From positions 1 to 61,306 of the forward strand of contig NZ_SRZC01000023.1 in assembly GCF_004792655.1 (NCBI RefSeq): DNA of 61,306 nucleotides. Reading direction: 5' to 3'. The notes beneath the pieces are model-generated. The model was given only the letters and a program-made list of their open reading frames with translations. It did no database searches and was not told the DNA's origin. A program made the position numbers and the translations under genes. The stretch comes from Palleniella muris (GTDB taxonomy: Bacteria; Bacteroidota; Bacteroidia; Bacteroidales; Bacteroidaceae). This document shows positions 28,479 through 36,649 of the stretch, one piece after another. The number at the start of each line of letters is the position of its first letter. Position 1 is the first letter of the stretch.

Positions 28479-30841
28479 TCTGCCGGAATAATATGTATAT
28501 CGCGTTGTGGGAACGGAATTTCGATGTTGTTTTTGTTAAGAGTATTGTAGACGCATTCAAGGATAGTGCAGCTGTCAGCTGCTGCAGTCTGTGCATGAAC
28601 CCAGCTGACAATCTTCAGTGTCACGCAGCTGTCCGAGAGCTCTTTCAGGAGCACGCTGACTTTATGTCCGTTCGTTTTGTCCACGCAAGGCAGTGCCGAG
28701 ACTGCTTCGACAATGAGTTTGCGGGCAAGGTCAACGCTTGTTCCGTAGGCGATGCCGGCTTCTACGACAGAAACCTCGAAGCCGTGATTCTGGGTCAGGT
28801 TCTTGCAGTTTTTCGTGAACAGTTGTGAGTTTGTGAACGCTATCACAGAACCGTCGACAGCCTCAATCATTGTCGAGGTGTAGGAGATGCTCTTCACTTT
28901 GCCGCGTATGCCGTCGCAGACAATGATGTCACCGATGCGTATACGACCTGCCATGAGTGATATTCCATAGTAGATGTTCTCAATGATGTCCTTGGATGCG
29001 AAACCGATACCTGTTGAGAAGCCTCCCGAAATGACGACAATCCACTCGTTTGACACATGGAAGATGGAGAGAGAGATGAGGAACCATGCTCCGAGTATGA
29101 ATACCTGAATGACATTGACGAACATTACAGAGCGGCTTTCTGCATTCTGGCGGTCAATCTTGTTGTAGTGGTAGCGCACCAGAGATTTCATCATGAAATT
29201 GAGGTAGCTGAACACAAACCACAGGATAATCACGATGGAGATGCTGTTCAGCGACACGACGAAATTCTCGGAATTGATGAATTTCTCAAGGAACACCTTC
29301 CGTGTCATGTCTGTAAGGTTGAACACCTCTGCCGCCCAATAGATGCTCAGCAGGAATGAAGCGACAGCAGCGGTTGGAGTGATGACCTTTGTGAAGAAAT
29401 AGTAGAACCATGTCTTTGTGATAGGCATGGAGCTAATTTCCTTTCGTGTCGCAAGTCCGGAGTACCAATCTTTCAGGCAAGTGATTGACAGGATGCATGT
29501 GAGCTGCATAATCCACCAGATGAGAATCTGCACAGACATCAGTGTGTAGCCTACCCATGAGCATATTACAGATATGACAAAGACTGTTTGCGATATAAGA
29601 GCATAGTAACTGTCTTTTTTCTGTACGAGGGTGCGGTATTTTTTTATTGTGTAGCCTTGCCATATCATGCATGCGAGGAGGAGAGGTGGCAGGAACAGGT
29701 TGACGATGTCGTTTGGAATCAGCACTATGCGGAAAGCAATGATGATGAATCCCATAAACAGCAGTGGCAGATAGATGAAGAATGTCTTCATTGTCCGTTC
29801 ACTCTCCACCCTTATGAGTATAGAGATGAGTATCACGCTCATGAGCCATGCGAACTGTGTAAGCAGGTTGCTTGCCATGAGGATGAAATTCTGCTCCATT
29901 ACCGCGCTGATAATGTTCAGGATGACGGCAAATGTGATGACAGTTGTTGTCATGATGATGCAGGCGCGTTTGGCGAAGAACTTTGTCTTGATGCTCTCAT
30001 TGAACATTCCTCTGTGCATGAGGCGTGTGACAATGAGGCGCATGATGATTTGGTTCAGTATGACAGCAATTATTCCATAAACGAGGATGGCACCAAAGAG
30101 GAATAGGATTACTCCGGCATCCCACTGTGACCTTACCTTCTTGTCTGTTGTGTATTTGCCCTCTACGGTCAGCCTTGTACTTGACAGGTGGCTGCGTAGG
30201 TTGCTTATTATGGTCAGGTAGTTCTCATCTCCGTTTCGGAAGATGCTGTTCTGAATGTCACTGTAGCGTTTTTGTGCATAGTCATTGAGATTCTTCAGGT
30301 GTGTCTCGGACATCTGGTAATATCTCATGTATTCTTGCAGCGTCTGTGAATTCTCAAGTACCATGCGTCGTATGTTGACGGCGAGTGTCAGACAGACATT
30401 GCGGTCTATCTTCGCTCTTTCGTCAAGCATCATTACGGGCATGGTTGAAAGGCTTTGTATCAGGGAGTCATAGCGTGCCACTTCCACATTGGATTTGTTT
30501 ACCCATTGGCGGAATGGCAATACGTCATTGTGGAATTTGTTGTATTGGTCTGTTGCTTCGTGGCAGGCATAGGTTAGGTCGAATACGAAATCCTGTTTCT
30601 GCGAGTAGAGCATCAGGGCATTCTGGTTGGCACGGCTCATTGTCTCAACAATCTGTTTGCGCATCTTGTCGCTGACCTCTGTGAGGCGTTTCTGCTCTTC
30701 TCCGAGGTCGTCATGTGCTTTCTCCAGTTCATTGCGTAGTATGGAAAGTGTCTGTGTAAGGTCTTTCTCTTTCAGTACAGCATCAGATGGTAATGCTATG
30801 ACCGTCAGCATCAGTATCAGTAAGAATGAACGTATTTTCAT
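28475..30841 (-). CDS. large MscS-family mechanosensitive channel
   Basis: A 788-residue inner membrane protein. After a signal peptide come about 200 residues of predicted coiled coil in the periplasm (LRNELEKAHDDLGEEQKRL), then a series of hydrophobic helices (residues about 240-600). The conserved MscS pore and beta domain follows near 605-700: GGFSTGIGFASKDIIENIYYGISL, GDIIVCDGIRGKVKSI and DGSVIAFTNSQLF. It likely opens on membrane tension to release solutes during osmotic downshock; its size is like MscK/MscM-type channels. It is the first gene of a unit with the PLD protein and tsaE (ATGA overlap, then 12 bases). Confidence 0.9.
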   Translation of the reverse strand: MKIRSFLLILMLTVIALPSDAVLKEKDLTQTLSILRNELEKAHDDLGEEQKRLTEVSDKMRKQIVETMSRANQNALMLYSQKQDFVFDLTYACHEATDQYNKFHNDVLPFRQWVNKSNVEVARYDSLIQSLSTMPVMMLDERAKIDRNVCLTLAVNIRRMVLENSQTLQEYMRYYQMSETHLKNLNDYAQKRYSDIQNSIFRNGDENYLTIISNLRSHLSSTRLTVEGKYTTDKKVRSQWDAGVILFLFGAILVYGIIAVILNQIIMRLIVTRLMHRGMFNESIKTKFFAKRACIIMTTTVITFAVILNIISAVMEQNFILMASNLLTQFAWLMSVILISILIRVESERTMKTFFIYLPLLFMGFIIIAFRIVLIPNDIVNLFLPPLLLACMIWQGYTIKKYRTLVQKKDSYYALISQTVFVISVICSWVGYTLMSVQILIWWIMQLTCILSITCLKDWYSGLATRKEISSMPITKTWFYYFFTKVITPTAAVASFLLSIYWAAEVFNLTDMTRKVFLEKFINSENFVVSLNSISIVIILWFVFSYLNFMMKSLVRYHYNKIDRQNAESRSVMFVNVIQVFILGAWFLISLSIFHVSNEWIVVISGGFSTGIGFASKDIIENIYYGISLMAGRIRIGDIIVCDGIRGKVKSISYTSTMIEAVDGSVIAFTNSQLFTKNCKNLTQNHGFEVSVVEAGIAYGTSVDLARKLIVEAVSALPCVDKTNGHKVSVLLKELSDSCVTLKIVSWVHAQTAAADSCTILECVYNTLNKNNIEIPFPQRDIHIIPAE

Positions 30842-30930
30842 GTCTTGTGTTTGCTTTTATAGCTTATTGGCTTTGTGCGTAATATGGATATAATAATTTT
30901 TTTGATATAGTAAAATGACTTAATATTCTG

Positions 30931-30938
30931 CAAAGTTA
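30931..30938 (-). promoter_or_regulatory. -7 box for the mscS operon
   Basis: TAACTTTG on the minus strand, about 90 bases before the channel start. No TTTG at the ideal distance. Confidence 0.4.
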
Positions 30939-30982
30939 CAAAAAATATTTGTAAAATGTCGGAGGCTTATGGGTATTTTTAT

Positions 30983-30990
30983 TATTTTTG
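30983..30990 (+). promoter_or_regulatory. -7 box for the BadF-type kinase gene
   Basis: TATTTTTG, 34 bases before the ATG at 31025; only the -7 box is convincing. Confidence 0.5.
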
Positions 30991-31024
30991 CAGAAACAAA
31001 AGTGATAAAAAACATTAAAAAGAG

Positions 31025-31834
31025 ATGATTCTATTGGCAGATGGTGGCAGCACAAAAGTTGATTGGGTGCTGCGTGACGGAGACAACTGTATTGAAAGAT
31101 GCACGACGGTGGGGCTGAATCCTATTCATGTTGCGGAACATGATATAGAGAAGGTGCTTGCAAATCTTGTCTGTGAGCATCCCGGCATGTTGCATGTTGA
31201 TGCAATAGAATTTTATGGAAGTGGTTGTCTGTCTTCCGCGACACCAAAGATGGAAGGTTGCTTGAGGAGAATCTTTGGTGATGGTGTGAACATAGTTGTC
31301 GGCAGCGACATCATTGGAGCGGCAAAGGCTGTTTGTGGCGGGAATGAGGGCATTGCATGCATCTTGGGAACAGGGGCAAACTCTTGCCTGTGGAGTGGGC
31401 GAGAGGTGATTGCTCAAACACCGGCTCTTGGCTATGTCCTTGGTGATGAAGGCTCCGGTGCTGTCCTTGGGAAACTGTTTCTGAATGCTTTGTATAAAAA
31501 TCCATTGTTGGTGGAATTGAGGGCGGAATTTGAAAAAGAACACTGCATGGATATGTTGGGCGTTATTGAAAACGTTTATCGCAATCCACAGCCTAACAGA
31601 TGGCTTGCTTCTTTGTCTCCATTCATTAGTAACCACCTTGATAACAGTGTCATAGAGGATGTTGTAAAAGGAAATTTTTCTTCTTTCTTCGCAAAGAATA
31701 TCCTTCCGTATAATCGTCCGGATTTGCCAGTGTCGTTTGTCGGCAGCATTGCGTTTTATTATGAACGGCAGCTCCGCAGCGTTGCGGAGGGATATGACAT
31801 AAGAATTGGTCGGATATTGAAAACTCCGTTATGA
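31025..31834 (+). CDS. BadF/BadG-type ATPase, N-acetylglucosamine kinase-like
   Basis: A 269-residue ASKHA-fold protein. The phosphate-1 loop ADGGSTKVDWVL starts at residue 5, a second phosphate motif ILGTGANSCLW lies near 113, and GYVLGDEGSGAVLGK near 137 matches the BadF/GlcNAc-kinase family in Bacteroidetes. It probably phosphorylates an amino sugar released from cell wall or host glycans; the substrate is not shown by sequence. The C-terminus ends at GRILKTPL, about ten residues earlier than I expect for this family, right where the hairpin-rich block begins, so the tail may have been replaced. It stands alone, divergent from the mscS operon. Confidence 0.8.
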   Translation: MILLADGGSTKVDWVLRDGDNCIERCTTVGLNPIHVAEHDIEKVLANLVCEHPGMLHVDAIEFYGSGCLSSATPKMEGCLRRIFGDGVNIVVGSDIIGAAKAVCGGNEGIACILGTGANSCLWSGREVIAQTPALGYVLGDEGSGAVLGKLFLNALYKNPLLVELRAEFEKEHCMDMLGVIENVYRNPQPNRWLASLSPFISNHLDNSVIEDVVKGNFSSFFAKNILPYNRPDLPVSFVGSIAFYYERQLRSVAEGYDIRIGRILKTPL

Positions 31835-31846
31835 TTTGCATATTGG

Positions 31847-31988
31847 GGTAACGAAAGCTCAATGGCAGAGCACCGACTGTCCTACCGACAAATTGGTCTG
31901 CCGGGAAAAACAAGTGGCAACTAATTGCATTGCAGATAGATATGATTTTCAATGCAATTAGTTGCTAATCACATGGTGATTCGTTACC
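31847..31988. repeat. nested inverted repeats
   Basis: Outer arms GGTAACGAA (31847-31855) and TTCGTTACC (31980-31988). Inner arms GCAACTAATTGCATTG (31917-31932) and CAATGCAATTAGTTGC (31950-31965), a perfect 16-bp stem with a 17-base loop. A third small hairpin AATCAC/GTGATT (31967-31981) overlaps the outer right arm, so alternative foldings compete. Confidence 0.65.
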
Positions 31989-32061
31989 ATACGTCTCGCC
32001 GGCCTTTCCTTGTCTGCGGATTAGCATTTGGAGCGCAAAACGAACATCGCAACATATTATT

Positions 32062-32355
32062 TCAATAACCATTTAACTTGAACACTCGGACACTTGCGAA
32101 CATATGAAGCAATTCTTTTTGTTGTCGGAGTCTGAAACGCGGGTGAAAGCGTAACGCAGATGTCTCTTTTTGAATTGTACAGAGTGGTTTTCCCAAGATT
32201 CCCAAAGTTTTAAATGTGTCCAAAACTACGCGAATGAAATCCCCACATAGATTATATATACCTGTTTGATAAGCATAAATTGCGTGTAAGTTAACGTGAG
32301 TTCGACGAATTTGTAACCATCCTGCGAAAAAAAAGTCCATAATGCTTGAAAACAT
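32062..32355 (-). CDS. doubtful 97-codon frame
   Basis: The translation (from GWLQIRRTHVNLHAIYAYQ to FASVRVFKLNGY) is not a domain I recognise. Its first dozen codons are the rpiB terminator, so a real start would have to be later, and no other ATG fits well. It may be a translated repeat or a transposase remnant. Kept only because the frame fills most of an otherwise empty region. Confidence 0.2.
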   Translation of the reverse strand: MFSSIMDFFFAGWLQIRRTHVNLHAIYAYQTGIYNLCGDFIRVVLDTFKTLGILGKPLCTIQKETSALRFHPRFRLRQQKELLHMFASVRVFKLNGY

Positions 32356-32365
32356 TATGGACTTT
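32327..32365 (-). terminator. terminator of the pentose operon (after rpiB)
   Basis: Read on the minus strand, AAAGTCCATAATG (32353-32365) pairs perfectly with CATTATGGACTTT (32332-32344) and is followed by a run of eight T. A textbook intrinsic terminator 78 bases after the rpiB stop. Confidence 0.9.
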
Positions 32366-32442
32366 ATGTTTCACTTTCACAGCGGTATACTAATATCTAT
32401 TTGCGATGCATTAGTCTGCTGCATGATGCAGAAAAGTGGGAG

Positions 32443-32904
32443 TTATTTGTCAAACACAAGTTTGAATTTTCCAGAGATTTTCTCTACACGGCGCTGGTGG
32501 CGTCCTGCTTCGAAATTTGTCTTGAAGAATGTGTCAAGGATTTTCTTTGCTTCGTTATTGTTGAGGAAACGGCCCGGGAGCACGATGACATTGGCATCGT
32601 TGTGCTGGCGGCAGAGGCCTGCCACTTCCGGACACCATGCAAGACCTGCACGTACTGCCTGATGCTTGTTGAGGGCGATTGCCATGCCTTCGCCGGAACC
32701 GCAGATGCCGATGCCGACATTGCAGATGCCGTCCTCGATGCCTTCCGCCAGGGCGTGTGCATAGTCAGGGTAGTCAACGCTTGTGTCGCTCCAGCAGCCG
32801 TAATCCTGCACCGGATAGCCTTTCTCTTCGAGGTATTGCTCAACGAATTTCTTCAATGGGTAGCCAGCATGATCGCTTGCGAGTCCTACTTTCTTAATTT
32901 CCAT
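32443..32904 (-). CDS. rpiB: ribose-5-phosphate isomerase B
   Basis: A 153-residue RpiB/LacAB-family sugar phosphate isomerase. It interconverts ribose 5-phosphate and ribulose 5-phosphate. Motifs: GLASDHAGYPLK at residue 7 (with the substrate Asp-His), the catalytic Cys loop GIGICGSGEGMAIA near 65, and HNDANVIVLPGR near 100. It is the last gene of the arabinose/pentose block, 74 bases after transketolase; the pair regenerates sugars through the non-oxidative pentose phosphate pathway. Confidence 0.93.
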   Translation of the reverse strand: MEIKKVGLASDHAGYPLKKFVEQYLEEKGYPVQDYGCWSDTSVDYPDYAHALAEGIEDGICNVGIGICGSGEGMAIALNKHQAVRAGLAWCPEVAGLCRQHNDANVIVLPGRFLNNNEAKKILDTFFKTNFEAGRHQRRVEKISGKFKLVFDK

Positions 32905-32932
32905 AGTTGTAAAGTATTTAGGGTTATGGAAT

Positions 32933-32961
32933 ATGCTCTGAGGCAGAATACCTCAGAGCAT
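32933..32961. terminator. strong hairpin between tkt and rpiB
   Basis: ATGCTCTGAGG (32933-32943) and CCTCAGAGCAT (32951-32961) form an 11-bp perfect stem with a 7-base loop. There is no T tract on the minus strand, so attenuation or mRNA processing that sets the rpiB level is more likely than full termination. Confidence 0.55.
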
Positions 32962-32978
32962 TTGTACTGAATTGAATC

Positions 32979-35003
32979 TTAAAGTATAGCCTTAACCTGG
33001 TTGTAGACGTTTTCTGCTGTGTAGCCGAGTTTTTCGTCAAGCACCTTGTAAGGAGCAGAGAAGCCGAAGCTGTTGAGTCCCCAGATGGTGGACTTCGGAT
33101 TAGCTCCGATGAGGAATGCCTGAAGGTTTACAGGAAGACCTGCTGTCATGCCGAACACTTTTGCTCCTGCAGGCACAACTGACTGCTGATACTCCATTGG
33201 CTGGTTGCGGAAGACACCTTCAGATGGTACGCTGACGATGCGGCACTTTACGCCGTCCTTGCGTAGAAGTTCTGCACCGCTGACGAGTGTTGACACTTCT
33301 GAGCCGGAAGCCACCATGACAACGTCAGGATTCTCGTCAGAGCCTGCTACGATGTAAGCACCCTTGCGTGCCTGCTCGTAGTCATTGCCTTCAGGGAGGT
33401 CGTTGATGTTCTGACGGGAGAAGATGAGGGCTGTCGGAGTGTCAGTGTTCTCCATTGCCATCGCCCAAGCGACTGTTGTCTCCTTAGCTTCTGCCGGACG
33501 GAGTACGAGGACAGAATTCTTGCCTGCATGGTTCTTGAGTTTCTCCATGAGACGAATCTGTGCTTCCTGCTCTACCGGCTCATGAGTAGGACCGTCCTCG
33601 CCGACGCGGAATGCATCGTGTGTCCAGATGAACTTCACAGGGAGCTGCATGAGAGCAGCCATACGGACTGCCGGCTTCATGTAGTCGGAGAATACGAAGA
33701 ATGTGCCACATGCAGGGATGACACCGCCATGGAGTGACATACCGATGCAGCAGCATGCCATGGTGAGCTCTGCCACACCTGCCTGGAAGAACGCTCCAGA
33801 GAAGTCGTCCTTTGTGAGTGCGTGTGTCTTCTTCAGGAAGCCGTCGGTCTTGTCAGAGTTAGAGAGGTCGGCGGAAGCGCAAATCATGTTTGGCACTTGC
33901 TCGGCGAGTGCTGAGAGGCAGGCTGCCGATGCGGAGCGTGTTGCGTCGTTAGCTTTCTGGCTTACCTTTGTCCAGTCAATCTGTGGAGCTTTGTTTGCAA
34001 ACCAGTCTGCCTGCTGCTGTGCTTTCTCAGGGTTAGCCTCTGCCCATGCCTTCTCTTCTGCATATCGCTCTGCAACGATAGCCTTCAGCTCTTCTGCACG
34101 TGCATTGTACATTTCCTGCACTTCAGGGAATATTACGAATGGATTCTCAGGGTCGCCGCCAAGGTTCTTGACTGTGTTGATGTAAGCATCGCCGCCAAGA
34201 GGAGCACCGTGGGTCTTGCAGTCGGACTCGTAAGATGTGCCGTCAGCTTTGAGTGCGCCCTTGCCCATGATGCACTTGCCGATGATGAGGGTTGGCTTGC
34301 CCTGGACTTTCTTTGCATCCTCAATGGCTTTGCGGATTTGGTCAACATCATTACCGTTGATTTCGATGACTTCCCAACCAAATGCTTTGTATTTTGCGGC
34401 AGTGTCTTCACACATCACTTCCTTTGTCTCTGTGGAGAGCTGGATGTCGTTGGAGTCGTAGAACATGATGAGGTTGTCCAGACCAAGCACGGCTGCTATG
34501 CGTGCGCCGCCCTGTGATATTTCCTCCTGTATGCCACCGTCGGAGATGTAAGCATAGATTGTCTCTTTCTTGAATGTCGGATTTCCTGTGTGCTCAGCAA
34601 GGAACTTCGCAGCAATGGCAGCACCGACAGCAAACACGTGTCCTTGTCCGAGAGGACCGGATGTGTTCTCCACGCCACGTGCAATCTCGAACTCAGGGTG
34701 TCCTGTGGTAGGGGAGCCCCACTGGCGAAGCTGTGCAAGCTCGTCAAGTGTGTACTTGCCTGTCAGTGCAAGCTGAGCATAAAGCATAGGAGCCATGTGA
34801 CCCGGGTCAAGGAAGAAGCGGTCACGACCTACCCACTCAGGGTTCTGTGGGTCATGGTTAAGATATTCTGAATAAAGGACATTGATGAAGTCAGCACCGC
34901 CCATGGCACCACCCGGGTGACCGGACTTAGCTTTCTCTACCATTGATGCTGCCAGGATACGGATGTTGTCAGCAGCAAGTTTCATTGTCTTGTTGTCGTT
35001 CAT
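32979..35003 (-). CDS. tkt: transketolase
   Basis: A 674-residue thiamine diphosphate enzyme that moves two-carbon units between pentose phosphates. Visible segments: KSGHPGGAMGGADF near residue 22, the ThDP/Mg region SDGGIQEEISQGGARIAA near 153, the catalytic Glu segment VAELTMACCCIGMSLHGG near 408, and WTHDAFRVGEDGPTHEPVEQ near 463. Length is normal. It sits 24 bases after araB in the arabinose operon and takes the xylulose 5-phosphate made by AraD into central metabolism. Confidence 0.96.
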   Translation of the reverse strand: MNDNKTMKLAADNIRILAASMVEKAKSGHPGGAMGGADFINVLYSEYLNHDPQNPEWVGRDRFFLDPGHMAPMLYAQLALTGKYTLDELAQLRQWGSPTTGHPEFEIARGVENTSGPLGQGHVFAVGAAIAAKFLAEHTGNPTFKKETIYAYISDGGIQEEISQGGARIAAVLGLDNLIMFYDSNDIQLSTETKEVMCEDTAAKYKAFGWEVIEINGNDVDQIRKAIEDAKKVQGKPTLIIGKCIMGKGALKADGTSYESDCKTHGAPLGGDAYINTVKNLGGDPENPFVIFPEVQEMYNARAEELKAIVAERYAEEKAWAEANPEKAQQQADWFANKAPQIDWTKVSQKANDATRSASAACLSALAEQVPNMICASADLSNSDKTDGFLKKTHALTKDDFSGAFFQAGVAELTMACCCIGMSLHGGVIPACGTFFVFSDYMKPAVRMAALMQLPVKFIWTHDAFRVGEDGPTHEPVEQEAQIRLMEKLKNHAGKNSVLVLRPAEAKETTVAWAMAMENTDTPTALIFSRQNINDLPEGNDYEQARKGAYIVAGSDENPDVVMVASGSEVSTLVSGAELLRKDGVKCRIVSVPSEGVFRNQPMEYQQSVVPAGAKVFGMTAGLPVNLQAFLIGANPKSTIWGLNSFGFSAPYKVLDEKLGYTAENVYNQVKAIL

Positions 35004-35027
35004 GTTTTTTTATTTGCGTTTTAGTGA

Positions 35028-36617
35028 TTATTTCTTATGATCTACAGCTGCCTGTTCAATGGCAAGACCTGCTTTATAAGATTCGATGTATTTGTTGAAG
35101 CCTTCCACATCTTCCGGTGTTGGGGATATTGCCGTACCGGTGTTTCCGTCAAAGACGACATATTCAAGATAATCGGCGAGGGACTTTGCCTCTTTATTGA
35201 CAAGGTAGCTTGCAAGGAGGGCTATTCCCCATGCTCCGCCTTCTCCTGCTGTTTCCATTACGGAAATAGGAGAGTTGAGGGCGGCTGCGAGTACACGTTG
35301 TCCCACACCTTTTGTCTTGAAGAGTCCGCCGTGGCCTGTTATGCGGTCAACCTTTACTTTCTCTTCGTTGAAAAGGATGTCATTGCCGAGTTTCAGCACG
35401 GCAACGGTGGCATAGAGATGAGAGCGGAAAAGATTGGCAAGATTGAACTTGTCGTTGGCAGAGCGCACAACCATCGGGCGTCCATCTGCAAGTCCTGTCA
35501 CAGGCTCGCCGGAGATGTAGTTGTAAGCCAGCACGCCACCGCAGTCAGCATCACCGGTCATGGCATTGTTGTAGAGTTTGCCGTAGACTTCATTCATGTC
35601 TACAGGAACGCCGAGCAATTCTTGGTATTCCTTGAACAGTTTCACCCACGCGTTGATGTCCGAGGTGCAGTTGTTGCAGTGAACCATGGCTACGAGTGAA
35701 CCGTCAGGAGTGGTTACCATGTCAATCATCTCCGATGGTTTGCTGAGGTCTTTTTCAAGGACAATCATAGAGAAAGATGACGTTCCGGCAGAGACATTGC
35801 CGGTGCGCTGCTTCACAGCGTTTGTCGCAACCATTCCTGTTCCTGCATCACCTTCCGGTGGACAGAAAGGTATGCCACCCTTCATGTTTCCGGAGACATC
35901 AAGTCTCTTTGCTCCCTCGTCAGTAAGCACTCCTGCATTTTCACCTGCGCAAAGGACTTCCGGCAGTATGTCAAGAAGTTTCCAGGAATATCCTTTTGGC
36001 TGGACAAGCTTGTCGAACTTCTCCACCATTTCCTTATTATAGTCCTTTGTCTCCGGGTCAATAGGAAGCATTCCTGACGCATCGCCTACGCCGAGGACTT
36101 TCTTGCCTGTCAGCTGCCAATGGATGTAGCCGGCAAGTGTGGTAAGGTATTTGATGTTCTTGACATGCTCGTTGTCCTCAAGGATGCATTCGTAGAGATG
36201 AGAGATGCTCCAACGCAATGGTATGTTGTACACGAACAGTTCGGAAAGTTCCGCTGCCGCTTTTCCTGTGTTTGTATTGCGCCAAGTGCGGAAAGGAACA
36301 AGGATTTTGTCGTTCTCGTCAAACACCATATAGCCGTGCATCATTGCAGAGATTCCTATGGCAGAAAGGCTCTCAATGACACAATCGTACTGTGCCTTTA
36401 CATCTTTGAGAAGATTCGCATAACAGTCCTGCAAGCCATACCAAATTTCCTCAATGGAGTAGGTCCACAGTCCATCAACGAGAGAGTTCTCCCATTCATG
36501 GCAGCCTTGTGCGATAGGCTTGTTGTTCTCGTCGATGAGAACAGCCTTTATACGGGTAGAGCCAAACTCGATTCCGAGAATGGCTTTACCTGTAGTGATA
36601 GTTTCTTTTACTGTCAT
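35028..36617 (-). CDS. araB: ribulokinase, FGGY family
   Basis: A 529-residue FGGY carbohydrate kinase. It phosphorylates L-ribulose to L-ribulose 5-phosphate. The N-terminal ATP loop is GIEFGSTRIKAVLID (residue 14), the substrate segment MMHGYMVF is near 92, the second half has GNVSAGTSSFSMIV near 273 and GGLFKTKGVGQRVLAAAL near 425. Placement between araA and tkt, together with the Bacteroides-type sequence, supports ribulokinase over xylulokinase. Gaps are 32 bases to araA and 24 to tkt. Confidence 0.9.
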   Translation of the reverse strand: MTVKETITTGKAILGIEFGSTRIKAVLIDENNKPIAQGCHEWENSLVDGLWTYSIEEIWYGLQDCYANLLKDVKAQYDCVIESLSAIGISAMMHGYMVFDENDKILVPFRTWRNTNTGKAAAELSELFVYNIPLRWSISHLYECILEDNEHVKNIKYLTTLAGYIHWQLTGKKVLGVGDASGMLPIDPETKDYNKEMVEKFDKLVQPKGYSWKLLDILPEVLCAGENAGVLTDEGAKRLDVSGNMKGGIPFCPPEGDAGTGMVATNAVKQRTGNVSAGTSSFSMIVLEKDLSKPSEMIDMVTTPDGSLVAMVHCNNCTSDINAWVKLFKEYQELLGVPVDMNEVYGKLYNNAMTGDADCGGVLAYNYISGEPVTGLADGRPMVVRSANDKFNLANLFRSHLYATVAVLKLGNDILFNEEKVKVDRITGHGGLFKTKGVGQRVLAAALNSPISVMETAGEGGAWGIALLASYLVNKEAKSLADYLEYVVFDGNTGTAISPTPEDVEGFNKYIESYKAGLAIEQAAVDHKK

Positions 36618-36649
36618 AATAGTATTGTATTTCAGCGCTTTGTCCTATA

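Larger units (their letters stand above)
31835..32442. other. 608-bp hairpin-rich intergenic stretch, possible repeat or element remnant
   Basis: Between the kinase and rpiB genes, which are convergent. The left part (31847-31988) is a nested inverted-repeat structure; the right end holds the rpiB terminator. The middle (32048-32326) carries a 97-codon frame on the minus strand whose first codons lie within the terminator. Base composition and the lack of any recognisable domain suggest non-coding or decayed DNA. Confidence 0.5.

Noticed and set aside
31856..31872. tRNA-like D-arm, AGCTCAATGGCAGAGCA
   Set aside because: The D-arm fits, but the following bases do not form an anticodon stem and no T-arm is present. 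At most a decayed tRNA fragment.
35037..35699. 220-codon plus-strand frame opposite araB
   Set aside because: Entirely antisense to a well-supported ribulokinase, no recognisable domain.
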